In this document: positions 25,355-32,992 of the stretch, piece by piece
Numbering within the stretch: position 1 is the stretch's first letter
How the letters are laid out: every line of letters starts with the position of its first letter
Assembly: GCA_038238245.1 (NCBI GenBank)
Contig: JBBRXX010000002.1
Span: forward strand, 124,001-188,000
Direction of reading: 5' to 3'
From: DASQHW01 sp038238245
GTDB taxonomy: Bacteria > Actinomycetota > Acidimicrobiia > IMCC26256 > PALSA-610
DNA length: 64,000 bases
Notes under the pieces: generated by a model
What the model was told of the DNA's origin: nothing
Database searches by the model: none
What the model saw: only the letters and a program-made list of their open reading frames with translations
Made by a program: the position numbers and the translations under genes

Positions 25355-26440
25355 CTACCTCCGTATCGTGATACGTCCCGCGTTCCGCTCGGTCATCTCA
25401 CCGATCATCGCCGCGATCATGACGCCGTGGGTCGCGCAGGCGTCAACCAACTGTTGGGCGCGGTCGGACGCGACCGACAACAACAGGCCGCCCGAGGTCT
25501 GGGCATCGGCGAGCAACAGCCGCTCCGCATCCGGCAGATCGCCGAAGTCGACGTCCGGTGCAACGAACGCGAGGTTGCGCTGGGTGCCGCCGGCCACCAT
25601 GCCGTCGGTGAGCAGGTCCCGGACGCCGGCGATCACCGGCACGGCAGCCGCGTCGACGATCGCCCCCGTTCCGGACGCGGCGCACATCTCGCGCAGATGT
25701 CCGAGCAGGCCGAAGCCCGTCACGTCGGTGGCCGCCTGTACGCCCACCTCCACTGCCGCATCGCGCGCCGCGGCGTTCAATGTGGTCATCACCTCGATCG
25801 CGCCGGCGAGCAGCTCGGGCGTCGCCGCGTGCCGTTTCACCGCGGTCGAGATCACCCCGAGGCCGATCGGTTTCGTGAGGATGATCGCGTCGCCTGGACG
25901 GGCGCCGGCATTGGTGAGCACCGCGTCGGGATGGACGGTGCCGACCACCGCCATGCCGTACTTGGGCTCGGCGTCGTCGATCGAGTGTCCGCCGGCGACG
26001 AGGCAGCCGGCCGCTCGGGCCACGGCCGCGCCCCCGTCGAGCACCCGGGCGAGCAGCTCGAACGGCAGGCTCTCGCGCGGCCAAGCCACGAGGTTCAATG
26101 CGAGCAACGGTGTGCCGCCCATCGCATAGACGTCCGACAACGCGTTCGTCGCTGCGATCCGCCCCCAGTCGTAGGGGTCGTCGACGATCGGGGTGAAGAA
26201 GTCCGTGGTCACCACGATCGCGAGATCGTCTCGTAGTCGATAGACGGCCGCGTCGTCGGCGGTGTCGAACCCCACCAGGAGATCGGGATCGCCCGCGGGC
26301 TCGAAGCCTCGGACCAGGCCCAGCACCGTGCGCAGGTCGGCGGGCGAGAGCTTGCAGGCACAGCCCGCGCCGTGCGAGAACGCGGTCAGCCGGATCGCGT
26401 CGGTGTGATCGGGCCGCGCTTGGGGCGAAACGGGCGTCAA
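25355..26440 (-). CDS. selD: Selenide, water dikinase (selenophosphate synthetase)
   Basis: 361 residues. It makes selenophosphate from selenide and ATP. The N-terminal loop SHGAGCACK has catalytic Cys27 and Lys30, so this is a Cys form and not a selenoprotein. The PurM-like ATP-binding parts include VVTTDFFTPIVDDPYDWGRI and ATDVTGFGLLGHLREM. It starts at TTG 26440 in a TTGA overlap with the upstream endopeptidase gene. No selA, selB, tRNA-Sec or selU-type gene is in the window, so the selenium use is undetermined. Confidence 0.93.
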   Translation of the reverse strand: MTPVSPQARPDHTDAIRLTAFSHGAGCACKLSPADLRTVLGLVRGFEPAGDPDLLVGFDTADDAAVYRLRDDLAIVVTTDFFTPIVDDPYDWGRIAATNALSDVYAMGGTPLLALNLVAWPRESLPFELLARVLDGGAAVARAAGCLVAGGHSIDDAEPKYGMAVVGTVHPDAVLTNAGARPGDAIILTKPIGLGVISTAVKRHAATPELLAGAIEVMTTLNAAARDAAVEVGVQAATDVTGFGLLGHLREMCAASGTGAIVDAAAVPVIAGVRDLLTDGMVAGGTQRNLAFVAPDVDFGDLPDAERLLLADAQTSGGLLLSVASDRAQQLVDACATHGVMIAAMIGEMTERNAGRITIRR

Positions 26441-27603
26441 CCCGGCCGTACGGAGTACTGATAGCCCTCTCGGAACACGGGTTGCAGCCGGACGAAGTCG
26501 CCGGTGTGCGTCGCGGAGATCGTCATGCCGTTGCCGACGTACATCCCGACGTGACCGTGGTCGGGGTAGTAGATCGCCAGGTCACCGGGTTTCAGGTCGG
26601 AGTCCGGCACGCGCGGGAACATCGCGCCCTGGGCGATCGAACCATGAGGCATCGACACGCCGCCTTGCGCCCAGGCCATCATTGTCAGGCCCGAGCAGTC
26701 GTACGCGTCGGGACCCACGCCCGCATATCGGTATGGCTTGCCGACCTGTGCCCACGCGTACGCGACGGCGGCGGTGGCTCCCGCGCCCGGTGCCGGCACA
26801 TCGAACGGCTGTCCGCCGATGCTCGGCGAACCTCCTCCGCTCCCCGCGTTGGCGCGGGCGGCAGCGGCTTCGGCTTGGGCGCGTGCCTGCACGGCCTGGA
26901 ACTCGGCGCGCGCTCGCGCGTCGTCGGCGCGCTGCTTCTCCGCCGCGATCTGGTCGACGAGCTGACCGATGTCGCCCTTGACCGAGGCGAGCTCGTTCTG
27001 CTCGACCTGGACGGCCTGCTTCACTTCGTTCAGCGCTTTGTCCGCAGCTCTCTGCTGGGACCGAGCCTCGTCCTGGACCTTCAGGAACGTCTTGCGCTGG
27101 ATGCCGAGCGTCTCTTCCGCGACATGAAGCTTGTCGAGGAGTCGCTGGTCTTCGTCCGCGGCGGCTTCGCCGTACTTCGCACGGCTGCCGAGCTCGCGCA
27201 CGTCGGTCGCGTCGATCGAGAACGGGTCGGAGTTGCCGGCGCCCATGTAGAGCGTCGCGGCCCTGCCACTGAGCCGCAGGCGCGACTCCTTCGTGTCGGC
27301 TTCGGCGCGTGCGATACCGGCTTCGGCGTCGGCAATCTTCTTCTGTGTTTCCGCGACGGCCGTCTGCGCCTGGAGGTACTGCTCGTTGAGCATTTCCGAC
27401 CTACGATGGTCGGCGTCGATCTTTGTCTCGAGCCTTGCGGCACGCTCTTTTTTGGCCGCGAGGTCGTCCTGCGGTGATGCGTGCGCGGGCGCCGCGAACG
27501 CGATGCTTGTCGACACCGCGAGAGCGAGGGCCAGGCCAAGAGTGACCGGGCGTCGGCCACGGGGCGCGACGCCGCGGGGGGATCCATCTCTCCGCCGGGG
27601 CAT
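26437..27603 (-). CDS. Secreted NlpC/P60 (C40) peptidoglycan endopeptidase
   Basis: 388 residues. A signal peptide (about 1-42, ALALAVSTSIAFAAPAHA) is followed by a long coiled coil (about 45-240) and a C-terminal NlpC/P60 domain with catalytic C303 in YDCSGLTMMAW and H351 in GHVGMYVGNG. It resembles RipA-like actinobacterial cell-separation hydrolases, in which the coiled coil controls activity. A TAACCT box (27610-27615, minus strand) lies 6 nt upstream of ATG 27603. It is translationally coupled to selD, an unusual pairing. Confidence 0.92.
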   Translation of the reverse strand: MPRRRDGSPRGVAPRGRRPVTLGLALALAVSTSIAFAAPAHASPQDDLAAKKERAARLETKIDADHRRSEMLNEQYLQAQTAVAETQKKIADAEAGIARAEADTKESRLRLSGRAATLYMGAGNSDPFSIDATDVRELGSRAKYGEAAADEDQRLLDKLHVAEETLGIQRKTFLKVQDEARSQQRAADKALNEVKQAVQVEQNELASVKGDIGQLVDQIAAEKQRADDARARAEFQAVQARAQAEAAAARANAGSGGGSPSIGGQPFDVPAPGAGATAAVAYAWAQVGKPYRYAGVGPDAYDCSGLTMMAWAQGGVSMPHGSIAQGAMFPRVPDSDLKPGDLAIYYPDHGHVGMYVGNGMTISATHTGDFVRLQPVFREGYQYSVRPG

Positions 27604-27696
27604 CCGGAGAGGTTAGACCCACCCTCGCCCCACCTGTCACATCCGGCGCGTTTCCCCAGGTCAGCAGGGGACGAAACGGTCGAAACGGGCAGATCG

Positions 27697-28182
27697 TCAG
27701 CTGGCCAGCGGCCAACCCGGTGTCGGCGCGGGATCGCCGCGAGCCGCCACGACGGGTGACGTCCAGTGCTGATCCTTCGCGATCTCATCGGCGACGCGCT
27801 GCCACTCGGTCGGGCTCCAACCCTGCGCGGCGGTGACGAGCGTCGTGTCCTGACGCAAGTGCACGAACGCCGGAAGCCGTTCGAGGCCGAGGCTCGTGAC
27901 CAGGGCGCGGTCGGCGTCGCACCACACGAGCCACTCGTTCACCACGTTGCCGATGATGCGTTTGGTGATTGGAGGTGTGCTCGGCACGCAGACGATCGTG
28001 CGCACATCACTGTCGCCGAACGTCGCGAAGATTCGTTCGATCACCGGAACGAACTGCGAGCCCTCGGGCCGGTCGGGCAGCACGACGATCGCAAGGTTGA
28101 ACACCGTCGCCCAGTCGTCGAGCGTGCGCGTGATCCCCGTGTAGCTCGTGATCGCCAGCTGCGGATTCGGGTTCTGCGCCAT
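27697..28182 (-). CDS. Hypothetical protein, possibly thioredoxin-fold
   Basis: 161 residues, no signal peptide. It alternates beta strands and helices: VFNLAIVVLPDRPEGSQFVPVI, VRTIVCVPSTPPITKRIIGN and a late LERLPAFVHLRQDTTLVTA segment like the cis-Pro strand of thioredoxin folds. There is no CxxC pair, so redox catalysis is unlikely. GGAG lies close before ATG 28182. Low confidence on fold, moderate that it is a gene. Confidence 0.65.
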   Translation of the reverse strand: MAQNPNPQLAITSYTGITRTLDDWATVFNLAIVVLPDRPEGSQFVPVIERIFATFGDSDVRTIVCVPSTPPITKRIIGNVVNEWLVWCDADRALVTSLGLERLPAFVHLRQDTTLVTAAQGWSPTEWQRVADEIAKDQHWTSPVVAARGDPAPTPGWPLAS

Positions 28183-28224
28183 ATCTCCGGGTCGCGCTCG
28201 CTTTCCTGGTCGCGTTCGCTGCTC

Positions 28225-28350
28225 GGCGGGATACCCGCCTCGCGGTCGCTCACCGCTCCGCCAGTTTGCTTCGCTTCGCTGCGCTCACGGCCTCGTGCAA
28301 CCTCTCCGAAACCTAGCGCGCACCCGGGCCCCCGCTTACTCTCTTCGCTC
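28225..28350 (+). promoter_or_regulatory. Intergenic region and promoter for dienelactone hydrolase
   Basis: This stretch holds a hairpin GGCGGG-ATA-CCCGCC (28225-28239), low-complexity repeats of TTCGCT/GCGCTC type (28265-28290) and a TACTCT box (28337-28342), 8 nt before ATG 28351. Confidence 0.4.
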
Positions 28351-29049
28351 ATGGCAGAGATGGTCAGCTTTGCAAGCAATGGCGACACCGCGCAGGGGTA
28401 TCTCGCCGTACCCGCGACGGGTACCGGGCCGGGCGTGCTCGTGCTGCAGGAATGGTGGGGCCTCGTCCCGCAGATCAAGCGGGTGTGCGATCGGCTTGCC
28501 GACGAGGGGTTCGTCGCGCTCGCACCCGATCTCTTTCGCGGAGAGATCGCGGAGCACACCGAGATGGACAAGGCCGGCCGGCTCATGTCCACGCTCCCCG
28601 CCGACCGGGCCGCGCGCGACATGGGCGGCGCGGTCGACTTCCTTCGCGCCCATGACGCAGTGCAAGGTGACAAAGTCGGCGTCGTCGGCTTCTGCATGGG
28701 CGGGATGCTCGCGCTGATCGTCGCGGCCCAGCAGGGCGACAAGATCGGCGCGGTCGCACCCTTCTACGGCGCGCCGCTCGGCGAGGACGCCCCCGATTGG
28801 TCGAATCTCACCGCACCCGTGCACGGCCACTACGCCGGAAACGACGACTTCTTTCCGCCCGGGCCGGTCAAGGAGCTCGAAGCGCAGTTGCGGGGCATGG
28901 GCAAGGATGTCGTGTGCGAGATGCATCCGGGCACGGGCCACGCGTTCGCGAACGAGGAGAACGCGCTCGGCACCCACGACGAAGGCGCGGCTGCCGACGC
29001 TTGGACGAAGACGGTGGCGTTCCTCCGCGACCGCTTGACGAAGAGCTAG
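28351..29049 (+). CDS. Dienelactone hydrolase family protein
   Basis: 232-residue cytosolic alpha/beta hydrolase. The catalytic triad is Cys115 in GFCMGG, Asp165 or Asp166 in YAGNDDFFPP and His197 in GTGHAF, with E34 in VLQEWWGL as in classical dienelactone hydrolases. It may hydrolyse dienelactone or related lactones; no aromatic-degradation genes are adjacent, so the substrate is open. Its stop overlaps the convergent rhodanese gene by 4 nt. Confidence 0.92.
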   Translation: MAEMVSFASNGDTAQGYLAVPATGTGPGVLVLQEWWGLVPQIKRVCDRLADEGFVALAPDLFRGEIAEHTEMDKAGRLMSTLPADRAARDMGGAVDFLRAHDAVQGDKVGVVGFCMGGMLALIVAAQQGDKIGAVAPFYGAPLGEDAPDWSNLTAPVHGHYAGNDDFFPPGPVKELEAQLRGMGKDVVCEMHPGTGHAFANEENALGTHDEGAAADAWTKTVAFLRDRLTKS

Positions 29050-29423
29050 CGGGCGGGTCTCCCGTCGGCGCGTACGAGGTCGCGACCCGACGCGCGCCAC
29101 GCAACGACGCCACCACCGAGGACCGCGGCGTCGTAGCCCTTCTCGCGCATCGACGAGACGATCTCCTCGGCGATGCCCTGGTCTCGTCCGGCGACGACGA
29201 TCGGCCGTTCCTTGGCGATCCGCTCGAGCTCCATGTCCAACAGCTCGGGCTCGACCAGCAACGCGTCGGGCATGTGCGCGACGAGCCAATCTTCGGGAGC
29301 GCCGAGGTCGATGAGCAGCGCGCCCTTCTCGACGGCGTGGGCGGCGGTGTCGGCATCGATCTTCGGGACAGGCTCGTGTCCCCAGAACGGGGGCGGCGGG
29401 TCCCCTTGACCCCAGAACGGCAT
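29046..29423 (-). CDS. Rhodanese-like protein lacking the active-site Cys
   Basis: 125 residues. The rhodanese fold is visible in GALLIDLGAPEDWLVAHMPDALLVEP and the loop after strand IVVAGRDQG. The position that normally holds catalytic Cys is Ala78, so sulfur transfer is unlikely. The N-terminus has two PFWG repeats (MPFWG, PPFWG). It may be a binding or regulatory domain. It lies 9 bp downstream of the MarR gene on the same strand but has its own TAGAAG-like box 6 nt upstream. Confidence 0.75.
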   Translation of the reverse strand: MPFWGQGDPPPPFWGHEPVPKIDADTAAHAVEKGALLIDLGAPEDWLVAHMPDALLVEPELLDMELERIAKERPIVVAGRDQGIAEEIVSSMREKGYDAAVLGGGVVAWRASGRDLVRADGRPAR

Positions 29424-29432
29424 ACGTCTCTT

Positions 29433-29873
29433 CTACCCCCCGGGCGCAATCGATGATGTGTCGAGGTCGGCCCACAGCGATCGCATGCGCGGCGCGAGCC
29501 GGCGCAGCTCCTCGAGGTGCAGCCGGCTGAGCTGGCGGAGGCGACGCGACCCGAGCGTGGTCAGCCGCAATCGGACGACGCGGTGGTCGGCGGGGTCGGC
29601 GTGTCGTTCGACGAGCCCGGCCACCACCGCGCGGTCGACGAGCCCGACCGCGCTGTGGTGCCGCAGCAGCAAGCTCTCGGCGAGGTCGGTGATCGTGGGC
29701 CCCTCCGGTTCGGGATGGCCGCGAATCGCGAGGAGCAGCTGATGGTGCGCGGGTGTGATCCCGATACGCGTCGATTGCGCCTCGCTCCATCGCTGGAAAC
29801 GTCGAAGGCCGGTACGGAACTCGAGCAGTCGCTCGTAGTCCTCGTCGCGCAGCTCATGGGCGCCGTCGGCCAC
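29433..29873 (-). CDS. MarR-family transcriptional regulator
   Basis: 146 residues, MarR winged helix: ITPAHHQLLLAIRGHPEPEG, recognition helix region LAESLLLRHHSAVGLVDRA and wing HADPADHRVVRLRLTTLG. It is divergent from the ClC gene. GTG 29873 follows a TACGAT box at 29880-29885 (minus strand, 6 nt gap). The 17-bp palindrome at 29878-29894 is the obvious operator for self-control and for the ClC gene. Confidence 0.9.
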   Translation of the reverse strand: MADGAHELRDEDYERLLEFRTGLRRFQRWSEAQSTRIGITPAHHQLLLAIRGHPEPEGPTITDLAESLLLRHHSAVGLVDRAVVAGLVERHADPADHRVVRLRLTTLGSRRLRQLSRLHLEELRRLAPRMRSLWADLDTSSIAPGG

Positions 29874-29877
29874 GGGT

Positions 29878-29894
29878 ATATCGTAGTACGATAT
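29878..29894. promoter_or_regulatory. Palindromic operator covering overlapping divergent promoters
   Basis: ATATCGTAGTACGATAT is a perfect 8-bp inverted repeat around one central base. It contains the -10 box of the plus-strand ClC gene (TATCGT, 29879-29884, 8 nt before ATG 29893) and of the minus-strand MarR gene (TACGAT, 29880-29885, 6 nt before GTG 29873). It overlaps the ClC start codon. One bound MarR dimer would block both promoters. Confidence 0.75.
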
Positions 29895-31527
29895 GAATTC
29901 GTCGCCGGGCCGCCTGGCATACCTGTCGGCGCTCGCGCTGCTGCTCGGGCTCGCGGGGGGTGGCGCATCGTGGGTCCTGCTCCGCCTCATCGCGTTGCTG
30001 TCGAACGTGGCGCTGATGCACCGGGTCGGGTGGCAGCTGCCGTCGCTCGCGCACTATCAACCCGACTGGTGGATCGTGCCGACCGCGATGGCCGGCGGTC
30101 TTGTCGTCTCGTTGCTCGCCCTGTGGGCGCCGGTCATCCGGGGCCACGGGATCCCGGAGGCAATGGAGGCCGTGCTCGTGCGCCGCAGCCGCATCTCGCC
30201 GCGCGCCGCGCTCGCCAAGCCGTTGTCGGCCGCGGTCGCGATCGGGACCGGCGGGCCCTTCGGCGCCGAGGGGCCGATCATCGTCACCGGCGGCGCGCTC
30301 GGGTCGCTGGTCGGGCAAGCGCTCCGGATGTCCGCGGCGGAGCGCAAGATCCTGCTGGCCTCGGGCGCGGCGGCGGGGATGGCCGCGACATTCGGCGCGC
30401 CGCTGGCCGCCGTGGTGCTCGCGATCGAGCTGTTGCTCTTCGAGTTCTCGCCGCGCGCCTTTGTCCCGCTCGCGGTCGCGGCGAGCGTCGCGGCCGGTGT
30501 CCACGCCTGGTACGCCGGCAGCGGGCCGCTGTTCGCGGTCCCGGCCCACGGCTTCAGCGGGCTCGGCGAGCTCCCGATCTTCGCGTTGTTGGGCGTGCTG
30601 TGCGGATTGCTCGCGGCCGTGGTGTGCAAGGGGTTGTTCGTGGTCGAAGCGGGCTATCGCCGGCTCCCGGTCCGCGAGTTCTGGCACCCGATCATCGGCG
30701 GTGCGCTGTTCGCACTCGTCGGGCTCGCGGTGCCGCGAGCGCTCGGCGTGGGGTACGACGCGATCACCGACACGCTCGCGTCCCGTCTCGCGGCCGGGAC
30801 GCTCGCCGCGCTCCTGGTCGGCAAGTTGGTCGCCTGGTGGTTCGCGCTCGGCTCCGGCACCTCCGGCGGCACGCTCGCGCCGATCCTCCTGGTCGGCGCG
30901 ACGTTCGGCGGGCTCTTCGAGGTCGCCGTGCACCGCGTCGCGCCGGGCGTCAGCGTCGCACCGGCCGCGATCATCGTGGTGGCGATGGCCGCGACGTTCG
31001 GAGCGTCGACGCGCGCGACGTTCACCTCGATCGTGTTCGCGTTCGAGCTGACCCGTGACTACCAGGCGATCCTCCCGCTCATCGGCGCGGTCGTGCTCGC
31101 CGACCTGGTGTCAGGGGCGTTGCTCGAGCACCACCTGATGACCGAGAAGCTCGCGCGGCGCGGGCTCCATGTGCCGCGCGAGTTCATGCCCGACGTGTTG
31201 TCCGCGACGCGGGTGGCCGATGTGATGACCAAGGTCGAGCAATTGTCCGCGGCGGGCCGGCCGTCGGTGGCACCGGAGGCGTCGCTGCTCGACGCGCTCG
31301 TCCGAATGGTGGAGGAGCACGTCGACGAGCTCGCCGTCGCCGACGGCGACGGGCGGCACCTCGGCATCATCACGCAGTCCGACATCATGCAGGCGCGTGC
31401 GGCGCATCTCGCGCACGAACGCGCCGAGGACGGCTGGTTTTCCCAGCTCAGGCGCCGAGGGCGCGCATCATTGCAGGCGGAATCTCGTCCCGACCCTGGG
31501 CCAGGAGCCGCGCCCGCTGAATATTGA
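29893..31527 (+). CDS. ClC-family chloride channel/transporter with CBS domains
   Basis: 544 residues. The ClC core (about 1-420) has 10 or more membrane segments with ion-path motifs GHGIPEAMEAV (84-94, His replaces the usual Ser of GSGIP), GPFGAEGP with the external gating Glu126, and SGTSGGTLAP. A C-terminal CBS pair (about 435-515) has VADVMTKVEQL and LGIITQSDIMQARA, which usually senses adenine nucleotides. It moves Cl- or H+/Cl-; the filter change could alter selectivity. Expression is probably under the adjacent MarR protein. Its 3' end overlaps the next gene by 80 bp. Confidence 0.92.
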   Translation: MNSSPGRLAYLSALALLLGLAGGGASWVLLRLIALLSNVALMHRVGWQLPSLAHYQPDWWIVPTAMAGGLVVSLLALWAPVIRGHGIPEAMEAVLVRRSRISPRAALAKPLSAAVAIGTGGPFGAEGPIIVTGGALGSLVGQALRMSAAERKILLASGAAAGMAATFGAPLAAVVLAIELLLFEFSPRAFVPLAVAASVAAGVHAWYAGSGPLFAVPAHGFSGLGELPIFALLGVLCGLLAAVVCKGLFVVEAGYRRLPVREFWHPIIGGALFALVGLAVPRALGVGYDAITDTLASRLAAGTLAALLVGKLVAWWFALGSGTSGGTLAPILLVGATFGGLFEVAVHRVAPGVSVAPAAIIVVAMAATFGASTRATFTSIVFAFELTRDYQAILPLIGAVVLADLVSGALLEHHLMTEKLARRGLHVPREFMPDVLSATRVADVMTKVEQLSAAGRPSVAPEASLLDALVRMVEEHVDELAVADGDGRHLGIITQSDIMQARAAHLAHERAEDGWFSQLRRRGRASLQAESRPDPGPGAAPAEY

Positions 31528-32257
31528 TCGCGTCGCGCGGGTCGCGCTCGGGCCACGCGTCCCACGGACCCGGTGGAATCTCACCCGACACGCAGTGCCG
31601 CAGGTACTGCTGCAGCTCACGCACCTCTGCCTCGCCACCGACCGGGCCGTGTCCGGGCACGATCACGTCGGCGAGCTCGGCCACTGCGTCGAGCACGTCG
31701 GCCCACATCTTGGGATCTCCCTGGAAGGCGAGCGGGGTGACGCCGAAAAAGCACAGGTCGCCCGCGAACAGCACGTCGACGTCTGCGACGAGTGCCATGA
31801 GGTCGCCGGCCGTGTGGCCGGTCGCCGGCAGCACCTCGATGCGCGGCGTCAGCTGGGCCGCGTCGGTGACGAGGTGTGTGACCGGACGCGTGCCGATCTC
31901 GGCGAGGTCGTCGAACTCGGCGTCGAACGCGGGCATGAACGCCTTGTACGCACCGAGGGGCATCTCGCCGTCGAGGAGATCGCTCGTTTGTGGTGAGCCG
32001 AAGACGGCCGCGTTCGGGAACGCTGTTGTGCCGCCGACATGGTCGACGTGCGCGTGCGTGAGGAGCAATCTCCTGATCGGTTGACCGAGCTTCGCGACTG
32101 CAGCCGCGAACGGTTCCCATTGCGATCGCACCATCAGCGTGTCGACGATCGTGAGCCCGTCGTCATCGGCGATCACGCCGGCGTTGCTCACGCCCGACTC
32201 GCCGCCGGGTTGCAACCACGCGAATACACCGTCGGCGATCTGGTCGAGATTGGTCAT
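31448..32257 (-). CDS. MBL-fold metallo-hydrolase
   Basis: 269 residues. The metallo-beta-lactamase motif is HAHVDHVGG, with further ligands in LPATGHTAGD, FAGDL and VIVPGHGPV. It is a binuclear zinc hydrolase with an unknown substrate. ATG 32257 (MTNLDQIADGVFAWLQPGG) is preferred over an in-frame extension through the promoter region; TAGTTT lies 5 nt upstream. It is convergent with, and overlaps, the ClC gene. Confidence 0.9.
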   Translation of the reverse strand: MTNLDQIADGVFAWLQPGGESGVSNAGVIADDDGLTIVDTLMVRSQWEPFAAAVAKLGQPIRRLLLTHAHVDHVGGTTAFPNAAVFGSPQTSDLLDGEMPLGAYKAFMPAFDAEFDDLAEIGTRPVTHLVTDAAQLTPRIEVLPATGHTAGDLMALVADVDVLFAGDLCFFGVTPLAFQGDPKMWADVLDAVAELADVIVPGHGPVGGEAEVRELQQYLRHCVSGEIPPGPWDAWPERDPRDAINIQRARLLAQGRDEIPPAMMRALGA

Positions 32258-32355
32258 GTCCAAAACTACCCAGTGACATATTGAAGATGCCGACGCGCAA
32301 GCGAAATGCGTGCGTGTAGGATTCCGAAAAATGTGGGGCGAAGTTGGAGGTTGAA
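32258..32355. promoter_or_regulatory. AT-rich divergent promoter region
   Basis: This 98-bp stretch is AT-rich for the window. It holds TAGTTT (minus strand) for the MBL gene and TAGGAT (about 32316-32321, plus strand) for the exported protein, whose GGAGG ribosome site lies at about 32346-32350. Confidence 0.45.
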
Positions 32356-32973
32356 ATGACGGACGTCGTAGCGGAGACGTCGCCCGTTTTCGCGGAGCGT
32401 ACGCGCTTGCCACGGCTGCGGAGCCTCGTGGGGGGTGGCGCAACGGTCGGGCTTGTCGCGCTCGTCGCGCTCGTTGCTCCCCATGTCGGTACGAGCGCGT
32501 CAGCGCCTGGTCACGCGCCTGTGCTCCAGCTCCCGGACGTGCCCGGCGTCGCGTCACATCCCGACGCGTTCGAGCTCGACGCGCTGAAGGCCATGAGGCA
32601 AACGACCGTGGCGCACAAGACCGTCACGCACAAGGTCGCAAAGGATCCCGCCGTTCCGGTGGCCCCGCCACTCCGGACGTACGCGGGTGCGCCCGTCGCA
32701 CACGCCGCGCAGGCACCCTCGATGTCGAACGAGACTCATGTGGTGTCGAACGTGCAGGGTGTGGCGCCGGCGAATACGAACAAGAACACGCAGATGAACG
32801 CAAACAGCGTCTCGGTCACGAGCGCGAACAAGCACGTGAACAGCAACCGCTCGGTCAATGTCTCGAACAGCACGGTCCAAAAGGTGACATCGGGACAGGT
32901 CGAGCACTCGACGCACGTGTCCAGCTCCACGAGGGTCTCGCGCACGCACACGAACTCCCAGACCGCGCCGTGA
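32356..32973 (+). CDS. Exported or membrane-anchored Asn/Ser/Thr/Val-rich repeat protein
   Basis: 205 residues, no family recognised. A basic N-terminus and hydrophobic segment (about 25-44, VGGGATVGLVALVALVAP) suggest a signal or anchor. A Pro/Ala linker follows. Residues about 125-205 are low complexity with alternating Val and Ser/Thr/Asn (NSVSVTSANKHVNSN, RSVNVSNSTVQKV, STHVSSSTRVS), a pattern typical of exposed beta-solenoid or amyloid-like surface proteins. GGAGG precedes ATG 32356, an unusual strong ribosome site here. Confidence 0.7.
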   Translation: MTDVVAETSPVFAERTRLPRLRSLVGGGATVGLVALVALVAPHVGTSASAPGHAPVLQLPDVPGVASHPDAFELDALKAMRQTTVAHKTVTHKVAKDPAVPVAPPLRTYAGAPVAHAAQAPSMSNETHVVSNVQGVAPANTNKNTQMNANSVSVTSANKHVNSNRSVNVSNSTVQKVTSGQVEHSTHVSSSTRVSRTHTNSQTAP

Positions 32974-32992
32974 CTCGCTGACCGGGCGCGAG

